Assembly (NCBI GenBank): GCA_033557835.1
Contig: JAWQRO010000501.1
Span: forward strand, 1 to 37,625
DNA from: Helochares maculicollis
Taxonomy: Eukaryota; Arthropoda; Insecta; Coleoptera; Hydrophilidae
Length of the DNA stretch: 37,625 bases
Direction: 5' to 3'
Both the position numbers and the translations under genes were made by a program. Under the pieces are notes generated by a model. The model was not told where the DNA came from, did no database searches, and saw only the letters and a program-made list of their open reading frames with translations. Below, piece after piece: positions 12,886 to 22,726 of this stretch. Positions within the stretch are counted from its first letter, which is position 1. Each line of letters begins with the position of its first letter.

Positions 12886-12905
12886 GGCCTATTTACGAAT
12901 AGGCC
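12886..12905. repeat. Perfect 8-bp-arm hairpin
   Basis: GGCCTATT (12886-12893), a TACG loop, and AATAGGCC (12898-12905) form a perfect stem. It directly precedes the GGTA-rich tract. Confidence 0.75.
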
Positions 12906-12935
12906 GGTAGGTTAGGTAGATGGGTAGGTAGGTAA
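12906..12935 (+). repeat. GGTA-rich microsatellite-like tract
   Basis: Short irregular GGTA/GGTT units. As a by-product the tract contains TAGGTAG at 12913-12919 and 12925-12931 and TAGGTAA at 12929-12935, heptamers of the type bound by the insect early activator Zelda (TAGteam). Whether they are bound is unknown; a simple repeat gives the same string by chance slippage. Confidence 0.6.
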
Positions 12936-15900
12936 AATGTGGAGCGTCATTATATGAGGTAACCAGAAAGGCCAAGAGATCGAATCGGTTATCGCTTGTA
13001 ATATTTTAAAAGATAATTTTATTATAATGAGAGCTGAAAGGAAATGGGTAATCAAGAAAAGACAGCTGTCGTCGTACGCGGCGCAAGGCTGAACGTTACC
13101 CTGTTCTACCTATTCACATTTTGTATTTTTTTAGGTCACAAATGTCGATTGAAAAATGATTCTTTCTTTATTTCTTTACCCTCATTTTAAGTTTGTCTTC
13201 ATATATATATATATATAATAAATTTTGAAACAATACTCTGGTTAGTTTTACTTCCGGCTTTTATTTTCTGGAACTTTGGTTTTGATAATCTTGTCACAGT
13301 ACAAGTAACTATGTATGTATGTATAAAAGCAGCCAATATTCATGCCAAGTATTAAAGTAGGGCAAGTTGCCTATCTAAAAGGAATTCACAATAGCTTAAT
13401 GTTGCTTTTGTGCTTAAATAAAATACTCCTTATGCGATTTCAATTATTTTTAACAACATATAAAAATATGGCTACAAATCAAAACAAATCTACATATATA
13501 GATGCGATCAAAGTTGGTCTCATGAACAAGTAAAATTGATAAAATAATTGAAAATAAGGACACTCTCTACAAGAACGCTTTTCTTCGAATTTTAAGTTCT
13601 TGTCACTTTAGATTGATATTACTTTACTGCTGATTTGACTTCCTGCAGTTTCATCATATACCACTTAATTTCTTTTAAGTAGCCTTTTTCCTGAATGATC
13701 GGATTTTTTCAATTACTTAATATTCAAACTAAAGCAAGCCTATGAGAAATTTAAAGGAAAAAATGCAAAAGAAGTATCTCCCAATTTATCACATTCATGA
13801 AATGCTTACAAATTCTCTGGTGCTTTATTATATAAATTTTTATATCAATTTTATAATAAAATAGTTTTTCTGTGTTTCAACCAAAAATATAAATAATGAA
13901 ATTCGCAAAAATTAGATAAAAGCACTAACATATACGTGTTAATCATAGAATTTTTCTACATAACTGTCGATTTAACCAAACAATGCTATTTGTAACACAT
14001 CATTATATTCTGGAGAAAAAAAACAATAGCTTTGACATAAGCAGATTGATGTTTTCAAATTACCACAAAAACTCAATGTATGTATGAGACTGATTAAATT
14101 ATAAATACATCTCTACGATCTAAAATGCCTACAGGGAGAAGAGGCAATTTAACACTTTCTATAACACAATTTGTCTTAAAACACCCACCCTGCGTTCCAT
14201 TGTATCTTATCGGAACACTTCTAATTATAACACTCATAGATTTTTCAACATACGAACTAGAAGCAGTCAAGTGTTCAATATTCGACAGGACAAAAAACCA
14301 TAACAAATCGAGCCCTCTCCAGGGGTGCTTCTTTTACAGGAATTCGCTACGACATTACCTTTGTTGCAAAGTGTCATAGCGATTTCATGAAAGCCCTTTA
14401 GAAACCTGCAGTTCTAAACTTTCTCAACACATCATAGATCAAATATTGTAATAAATATTCTCTTGAGTCGCTTGAAATTTTTAACATTTTGACCATCAAT
14501 CCCCGCAGGCGCAGGTTACCTGCGAAATCAGGTGCAACTCGAAGGCATAAAAAGAACATTATAGGTCGTATAAGCTTAAACTATTGTTCAAATTTGTATC
14601 TTTTATGTCTGCCTTCATATGAGAGGCGAAAAACTTCCTTTGATAAACCATGGGAACACACTTGACACTCGATATATTCCTTTGAAATTGTTTTTGTGCC
14701 GCAGTTTGTATAAGGGTTGCGCTAAAATATGGCTAAGCAGCGAGCGGATTACTACAAAGAATTATTGCGAGGCTCCTATTTATAAAATACTTTATTAAAA
14801 GAGATGATCCCATTTGCTGAGTCCGCTATTGTTTATTTTCAACTGAATTAATGTTCAATTTGACGTGGAGATTAATGATGCGGACGGCCGGTGCATTCTG
14901 TGGAAAATTTTAAAACAAATATACAGATTGCGATGGGTTTTAAGGTGTTTTTTATACGTGGGGGAATGAAGAAGTATTGCCTTGAGATGTGTGAAAATTG
15001 GAAGAAATGACTTAACTTATACCGCACTGGGTTGTTTGTCATAATGTTTTAAATTTTTTCCCAATTGTGTTGATTACCATTTGGTTATAATCAAGGAGAC
15101 TTTTTTCCCAAAGTTGCGAAAAAGGATAAATCAATCCTCTTCAGGTGCATTTTAAAACTGGCCAAAGATCGTATTTAGAGAATGCGAAGTTCTTGCCTTT
15201 TAATACTTTGAAATAGAATTGATCAACAAATTTCTATCGACAAGTTTTGTAACTAATAATTCAAACTAAATACTGTGGTATTGGTTTGATTTAGGTCATT
15301 ACCACAACGATTATATAATATTAAATTCTAGTGACTATAATGTCATACAGACTGGAGTCCTGATACTTTTAGGCTATATATGTATAGACTGTATATATAC
15401 AGATAGGTTGAGTTTTCTTTATATTTTTAGAGAGTTTTTTTCTGCAGGTAATCTAAAAACTTATGTATGAGTTATTGTTACTAATTATGATACAACATTC
15501 AAACGAAAGCTTCTCGCCTTAAATTTCTTGTATCTATCATCCCATAACAATTTCAAAACGACGAACGCTGCTGATATTCGTATTTTTCTAATAAATCAGA
15601 TATCGTCGCATATAAGTATGTTGCTATTTTATTTACTTTGAAAGCTGGATATTTTGATATTACTACAGTAGTATAATATAGAGTAAGACACGATTAATGT
15701 AACTTGTTATGCAATTATAGTTTCCTACAGCAAATTCATTATCAGTAGTCAACGAATAACATTTCCATATCCATTTTATATATTCCTCGAAATAGATGAC
15801 TTTTGTTTGATTATGGTTTTCTTTGTAGCATATTGAATATAATTAAAAGAGGATGCGAGTAGTTTATAAAAAGTTAACTAATACCTAGGCTTATATTATC

Positions 15901-16628
15901 TACATAAATGTAGCCGGCAGTAGTTGGGATATAGTTTTACCTTCGGGTTAATTTTGATAGATAAGTTTAAGTTAGGTTGAGTAGTTAGATTTTATATCTT
16001 TGTGGAAGGAATGATAACACTGCTAGGTTCATTTATTTTGTTGTGAACGTCAAGACTCTTAACGGCTGTCTTTTGCATTCATTACACCCACTTAATAAAT
16101 TGTTTAAAGTATATTAATCTATAAAAAAAGAAAACATGCTGAATTTTTTTTTAATTAAAAATCTCGCGGGAGAAGTATAAGCATAAGTTTTTTTAAATGT
16201 ATCATTATTATTTGTTTTGCTCAATGATAGCTACATATTATTTATAACTTTTTTAATTTACCATATGAAATTTCAGGTTCTCTTTGTCTATCAGATCTAC
16301 GGTTATTATTATTGTATTTTAAAAATGTTTGTTTAATTCATACACTTAAATCTCTGCTACTTGTATCCTCCGAATCTAAATTAGAGGCTAAATTTTGCAT
16401 ATATCTTAGTATTTTAATTTTATTAGAAGACAAATTATGACGTATTTAAATATGTTATTAATATTAAATTTTATATATGAATTATACGAACATTTATTAA
16501 AACTAATATATTTGTGTAATTATCTTATTGATGATGAAAAACTAGTATTATACATTTTTTTTACTTTATTCAAACATACGAATATAAAATCAAAATAGTA
16601 TCAAGAGACTTAATGTAACGAAATAAAT

Positions 16629-16860
16629 CAATTGGTCCAAGCTACTTATTTTCCACGCTTTGGTGTAACCAAATGAAACAATTAGGCTAAGCCTTCCCTA
16701 ATTGATAGTGTCCAAGGATTGATGTAACAAAATCAAAGAATTGGATCAAGTCTCAGACCAGGCCTTGCTCAATGATTGCTTCCTAAGGCTTGGCACATGA
16801 CAACTGGACCAAGGGTCGGCCCGTTGGTAGCCTTGGAGATTCCTACCTAGGAAGTATCAC
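16629..16860 (+). repeat. Degenerate tandem repeat, 50-63 bp unit
   Basis: Units start with variants of CAATTGGTCCAAG: 16629-16641, 16679-16691 (CAATTAGGCTAAG), 16738-16750 (GAATTGGATCAAG) and 16801-16813 (CAACTGGACCAAG). Between them a second variable block recurs (TTTGGTGTAACCAAATGA, then ATTGATGTAACAAAATCA). Spacing grows from 50 to 59 to 63. No coding frame runs through it. This looks like an old minisatellite rather than part of a transposon. Confidence 0.65.
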
Positions 16861-19800
16861 TTTAATTTTTATTAACTCTTTTGAGTTTGGTTGATTAGTA
16901 AATTGAACTAAGAACAAAATCTGTTTAGTTGCTTGTTCAGAAGGTAACTAAGAGTTTCAACTTGTGTTAAAGACAATTTTTATTCATCTAACTGAGCTAC
17001 ATTTTAATATTTCTTGCTTTTTGGGCTGCCCACCTTGTCCTGTTTTATTTACAGTTAAAAATAGAATGCATTTAAAAAACATATTAAACAAATAGTAAAA
17101 AATTTTAAGAAGATCAAACAAATTGTCAAACTTCGCTGAACCACCTGTAAACAAAATTTAAAAAACAAACAATGGGTCAAAAATTAACACTAGTTTGTCC
17201 AAAAGAAGTCATAACTGCTTTTTCATTTCGTTTAAAAAATATATATTTATATTGATTCAATTTTTTAAAATGTTGAGAGCTTGCATTCATAATATAAATA
17301 ATCCTATAACATCATGAAATACCAACCATCCTGTTAAATTTCTCACGACTTTGCAATAATAACAAAACAAATAATATCAACATACCTTTATAATGTATAC
17401 TAGTAACACATTATAAAATATTAAATAATAACAATAATTTTAAATACGTTTATGGCTCGATTAGACATTCTTCCATAAAGTGCTTTTACTGGTTTTGGAC
17501 AACAAGTGTATACTAAATTGTTGTCTATCTAGTGTTAAGGAATGCTAATAAGGCAGTAAAGAAGCACATATTAAAGAAGTGAATATAAAATATAACTATA
17601 GAACTATAATAATTAGAACATAATATTTTGGTCAAGCTAACTCCATTAAATAGACAATAGCAAATAAAATTAAATATAGCTTTAGTAATAATAGTTACAT
17701 ATAGTAATGATCTTTAAATATATAAAATATATTCGAAACTACAACGTTCCTCTACTCAACCGTTCATCTATTTATTCTTCAACTGTACCGTAAATTGAGG
17801 AGCTGGAGGAGGCCCTTCTTCTTGAAGATTAGGGTTCCTTAAATTCTTATTGAGTACACTTAATATAATTACAAATGTAGGTGACGTTCGTCTTGTACTC
17901 ACATTGTTTCCATTAATTGTTTATTAAAATTCGTTTGAACTTTAGGAAACAGGTGCGGAAAGGTAAAATCTAAAACTCCCCTGTATTATACCAAACACGG
18001 CTTATGGTTGTTAGAATACAACTCATTAATGTCATTTTTATTAGAATTTTATTCGATTACACAGTGAGCACGTAGTTTTGTGACAAGCCAAGATACATCT
18101 TTCGTCTTTCGTTCAGATAATTATTCTAAAGCAGTCATTTTTATTTTGTATAAAGATATTGCTAGCAATATCCTACATGAATACGCCTAGCGATTGAATC
18201 AATAATTTTATTATAGAACAATTCTAACAGTTTTAACTTTTCTTGCAGTAATATAAATTCTTTCAAGGTCACGTTCTGCCTCTTATGGCTCAAAAACACT
18301 TCATGAGAAAAATCTCGAGATCTTGTCTGATCTAAAAACGTGTTTTGATTGTGACGCCCGTATTTTTATAGTGATAAAGGTGCGGTTGTGTCTGCAAAAA
18401 GTTCCTTTACCTTAAATACATAGAAAATACCACGTCGCGTTTAAATGGCCGTTCTAAATATGTTACTTAAATATTGGAAACTAATAATGCAGGACCCTGT
18501 TTTTGAGTGTGATTATATAAAACATAAGGATCTTACTTCTAACAAGAATTCTAAATTAAACTACGTGTATATAAAATGTGATTGTTACAAAGTAAATATT
18601 GTACTATTGTACTATTGCACTATAGGCAACCAAACGCTAGCACAAACAATAATTACTGAAGGTTTATGCAGCGTTAATAAGCGATATTTGGATATTAAAA
18701 GAATTGCATTTATCTGATCGCTTATTGACTGCCGCGTAAGCTACGCTAAAACGCTTGTTGACGTGCTCCATACTTAAAGGGCTAAAGCCGACTCTTACAA
18801 TTATAGAATGATTCCCTACGTTGACTGCCACATTGAGTCGAGGTGAAACAAATCGAAAGAGAAACAAAGCTACCATTTATTCAATCTTGCGTGTTTGTCC
18901 TAAACATATTCTCGAAAAAGCAACAATTTCAGTTCAGTGGTTTTTGTTATAATTTTATAGAGCTTTAAAAAGTTCTACAGCAATCACATTAACAAATTGA
19001 ATAAGATTCCATATGAGAATGTCTTAAAAAATTGAATACAATTCCAAAAGCACATTCATTTCATTAAAAAGACAGAAATAAAATTTTAAATTTGTATGCA
19101 ACAAAATAGTGTAGAGGCGAGCGCCACACATAAAAATAAATACCGTCAAAAGTGTCTTATTAAATTTGTTATTTATGCGTGGGGCTTCACAATAAAAGTC
19201 AAAAGATCAAATAAAGTGTAATAGGCTCGGCTTTGTGCCTGCGCTTTCGGATAGTGTAGGTAATTTTAAAAACGAAGACGAAAATGACCTGTGACATGCA
19301 TATTGGACCATTGTGTTGACTCGCAAGGCATTTTAGTATCCCAGTCGACACATTTTCTTTTGTCGGGATAGTATAGCGACGGGGGGCAACCATTTTGGGT
19401 CCGCCTGGTAATGATCTCTAGCTGGCGGCTTTGTTTTATGCTGAAAAATATTGGTTTCTGTGATGATTAGGCAAGCGGGTTCCTCTTGTCCTGTCTGTTA
19501 ACACCACGCCGAGTTTCTAGAAACTTGGAATATATATATATATAGTCTTTGCGATGCACTTTTCTGTTCCTCATTGCACATTTTTCGGCATGTGGTTTAT
19601 CTATTATTTTAATTAAAGATCCTGCCAATTATATGTCATTCCTGACGTGAGTTTGAGTTGGATTACAGATATTTTTGAAGGGTGTTGTTTATATGTTGTA
19701 TATGATCGTACGGACCCTTGCTGTTATAATCTGCTTTGTGTTTCTGAATTTAGTTCTCCTGTTTTGTGGAAAGAGTCTGTACAGTTTGAAAAACAAGGAT

Positions 19801-21489
19801 ATTTTAGATAAGTCCTCAGTTTCATATTTTTGTATCTATATCAGAGGTTTCTAACGGCCCCCATATTGACCACTTCAGAGTCAATGTAAGTAAGTATGAG
19901 AAAAATCAATTATAAACATTGAGTTGATTTGGGATAAATAGATGATTAAACGTAAACATAAATAATATAGTAAACATTTAAAATATTTATGAAATAAATA
20001 CTAATCTCAAAATTTAAGGAATCTTTGTATGACCTGAATTTCTCTAAACATATACAAGATAGAGAGCTCTGTTGAATTGTTTTAAAAGAAATTACCAATA
20101 GTTCAACATTACGGCAGTTTCCTGTGTCAATGCATTAGCCACGGTAGAAAAATGTTCAGGCTCTTTATAGAATCTCAAAACGCTAATATTTGGACTCTTG
20201 ATTGTATTTTGCTCTGACAATACAATTAATAAAGTGTCCATGAGGTACTTCTTCGTTCTGTTTTAGATCTAAATCAAAGCAACAAATACTATCAACTTGT
20301 GATGACAATGATGAAGTTTACAGCAATTTGAGTTTTCATACAGAAATTTAGAATGATGTTTGTAACGTTTGGCAGACATTTTCAATACTATATATAAACT
20401 AAAATAAAATCATAAATCATAAATTTCACAACACTATGGTGACACAATAATACAATTAAAAAAAAATCTATTCGGCTGATATGTATTCATTTTTCTTTAC
20501 CACACAACTCAAATTGTAAGGGAAAGACGTCAATCTGATGGAGAAAAGAACAATTATATCCGTATTACAGTCCGCAATGACACAATTTACTATACCGACA
20601 TTGAAATCTTAAACAAATTCGCTACTTTTATAATTTGACAATATCCGTTACTGAAATGGATTGTATTTCATCCGATACATTTATTATCTCCAGCTTGCAG
20701 AATTTAAGAAATGATTGATAATACTGCCGTCCAAAAAAAAGTTGTTTGTGCCACTATAACCTAACGAAGCATTACAAGGTGATATACTTTATAATACCTT
20801 GATATTAAAATTCAAGATTTAATTTCATTGAAAAAGGATGTTCAACCATAAGATTACCAAGTTTCTGATGTGTCAGTAACTTATTACGAAAAACAAGACA
20901 TCAAATATTTCAGAATGAAGTTCAAAAATAAAGTAATGCTTTACTTGCTGCTAAATGTCTAATTAGTGTTCAATTAAATATAAAACACAAGGTTTAGAGT
21001 TGGTGTCAGAATAAAATATAGAGTTACTAAATTATTTTTTAATAAAAATAAAAACCGTTTAAGGTGTTTTTCCAAAATTTGCCAAAATGTGATTTTTTTA
21101 CCTATTTTTTATTCAACTTGTTCATAATGTTTTATATTTAAACATTTTTTTTTATTTTAAGAGGTATGACGTTGAAAGGTGCTATAGATCTGTAGGAAAA
21201 TAAATAAATTAATGATATTCTAGGTATTTTGTACCGGAACACTCTCAATCTTGCTAATATTGTGGATGAAAATTAAACACATGAGTATGAGGGAGGTCTA
21301 ATATAGACGTGACATTTTTTGAAATGAAATCCGAAAATTATCTGAGTTGTGGTAAAACAATCACCATTTTTGTAGTTATTACTACGATAACAAAAGTCCT
21401 GTCTCATATAGATGCTGCGCAGTTATCCAAACGAGTAGCTTTTTCATCTAAAAGTTGGTAGAAGCTGTAGTAAATTGTGTGTCTATATG
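16861..21489. other. Long non-coding stretch, no gene seen
   Basis: Mostly very AT-rich DNA (especially 17040-17760 and 19900-21200). The part 18240-19640 has higher GC content and little repetition. The open frames at 18445-18717 and 19199-19393 lack recognisable domains. An imperfect palindrome at 19121-19187 is listed separately. The region 20080-20780 gives short open runs on the minus strand that could be a heavily decayed transposon, but I could not assign a family. Confidence 0.4.
19121..19187. repeat. Imperfect palindrome with Caudal-like cores
   Basis: GCCACACATAAAAATAA (about 19123-19139) faces TTATTTATGCGTGGGGC (about 19168-19184). The reverse complement matches with one indel and one or two changes. 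Both arms hold a CATAAA/TTTATG core, the kind bound by Caudal and posterior Hox proteins. Function is not shown. Confidence 0.5.
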
Positions 21490-21499
21490 TTCAGTAGTT

Positions 21500-22315
21500 A
21501 AGGGGGCATTCTTCGATTTGCTAAACGAATTTAAAAAATCGGCAAAGAAGTTGCAATAAATGTTGTTTAAAAAATGGAATTTCGACTTCCGAAACATTAA
21601 AAATCTTACAAAAGACATTTCGTGATAAAATGCTATCAAGAATGGTTTTTGATTGGGGATAAGTTGTTAAAAGGAGACAGGGGTGCTTTGAAAACGATAT
21701 CCGTTTTGGCCACCCGTGCACGTATTGAAGAAACCTACGCCAAGACAGTCAAGACTGATGCTAAAAATCGTCGGCCGAAAATAAAGAGATTCTGTCTACA
21801 TTAAGCACATATTTTTAATCTATTCAAATTTTATACAATTTGAAGAACTATTTGTCCCTCAGACGAAGTGCACCTCGTTTGGATGCAAAAACAATCCATT
21901 TTTTAAAGCCTCGTGTCTGTTAAACAATGATTTCTGACTACCAACACGTTATTGAGCACTTTATTGCGAAAGATAAGACGTGAAAAAAACACGTCAAAGT
22001 AAAATCAAACTGATGTTAAATATTATTAGGGGGCTAAGCGTCGTTTGAATTAAGCTATTCGCCAGTGGTGTGAATTATGAGTGAAACACTTGTGTTCGGA
22101 ATCACGATAATACATCTCCTCATTCAGCGTTAGCCATTCAACTATTTTGCTACAAAACTGACTAACATTGTTCCACGGCCACCCATGTCGCCAAATTTAG
22201 TTCCTTGTTGCTTGTAGCACTTCCCAAAATCCAAAAAAGCGCTCCAAGTACATCGTTTTGACTCGCTTCAACGTCCGGAAGGGATTACTTTGAGAGGAAT
22301 GAATTAAATTTAGAA
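21500..22315 (+). mobile_element. Decayed mariner-like (DD34D) transposon 3
   Basis: Plus-strand fragments in mariner order: ETLKILQKTFRDKMLSRMVFDW (in parts, about 21590-21655; written here as ETLKILQKTF and DKMLSRMVFDW) matches the helix-turn-helix region. Near 21985-22025 a short RQSKIKLMLN run matches the R-x-S-K-x-K region. HDNTSPHSALAI (about 22104-22139) is the second catalytic block with its Asp kept. PRPPMSPNLVPCC followed by HFPKSKKALQVHRFDS (about 22174-22270) is the third block, with the catalytic Asp replaced by Cys. Many frameshifts and stops occur. It belongs to a different lineage from elements 1 and 2 by wording of the blocks. It ends roughly 280 bp before the putative start of the zinc-finger gene. 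Confidence 0.75.
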
Positions 22316-22537
22316 TAATAATTAGCCCTTTGAGATTTAGTTAAAAATCTTACTATGTCTTGAGTACAGAATACTTGGTGCTTGGGGCGATCATATGGTT
22401 ACATTTCTGTAAAGTTTTTAAAAACGAACAATAAGTTCCAGCGGTAATGGGTTAATTTCGTTTGTATGTATCAACATAATAGTCTACGTAGTGCGTAGAG
22501 GCTGTAAGGACCCTCCGCGCAGGGCCTTTTGCGCACA

Positions 22538-22546
22538 GCCGCCCAC
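22538..22546 (-). promoter_or_regulatory. GC box (Sp/KLF-type site) upstream of the zinc-finger gene
   Basis: CCGCCCAC at 22539-22546 is GTGGGCGG on the minus strand, the kind of GC box bound by three-finger Sp/KLF factors. It lies about 50 bp before the candidate initiator and 118 bp before the start codon. The same octamer recurs in intron 1 at 22927-22934. Binding is inferred. Confidence 0.4.
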
Positions 22547-22593
22547 TTTTCAAATAAGACAGCATCCACCGAGCAGTCTCTGTCCTTTCAATC

Positions 22594-22599
22594 TCAGTC
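22594..22599 (+). promoter_or_regulatory. Candidate initiator (TCAGTC), TATA-less core promoter
   Basis: TCAGTC fits the arthropod initiator (TCA+1GTY) with +1 at 22596, which would give a 68-base 5' untranslated leader. No TATA box is seen at -31, and the +28 position does not carry a clear downstream promoter element. The GC-richer stretch 22495-22640 around it stands out from AT-rich neighbours. Confidence 0.3.
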
Positions 22600-22663
22600 A
22601 TTAGTGCACTTTTAACTGTCGCGCGATTAGTGATAATCTGACCCCACTGGATTAGTAACTAAT

Positions 22664-22726
22664 ATGCATCACTATTACGAAGCACCGTCGCAGACACCTA
22701 GTGTAGGTTGCGCCGTTTTAACTCAG
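22664..22726 (+). CDS. btd: Exon 1 of the Sp5/btd-like gene
   Basis: Starts ATGCATCACTATTACGAA and encodes 21 residues beginning MHHYYEAPSQTPSV, then the donor CAG|GTACTC. The ATG is preceded by AAT-rich sequence (AACTAAT), an acceptable insect start context, and there are stops in frame upstream. The start was chosen because it is the only ATG that joins in phase 0 to the second exon through a plausible donor; the donor is weaker than GTAAGT. A pyrimidine-rich TCTCTCTCGCTC tract (GAGA-type) follows within intron 1 at about 22744-22755. Confidence 0.6.

Larger units (their letters stand above)
9871..16628. other. Long non-coding stretch, no gene seen
   Basis: About 6.7 kb without a supportable gene. 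The open frames near 12468-12711 overlap on both strands and resemble nothing I know, and the same holds for 13342-13533 and 14094-14379. Small palindromes at 10878-10928, 12886-12905 and 14516-14530 and a GGTA tract at 12906-12935 are listed separately. Around 11480-12330 there are clustered homeodomain-type cores (for example CATAATTAG and AATAATTATG near 11626-11644), which would suit a cis-regulatory region, but that is inference. Confidence 0.4.

Noticed and set aside
20080..20780. Possible hAT or piggyBac-like remnant on the minus strand
   Set aside because: Only short open runs with no diagnostic motif; cannot support a family assignment.
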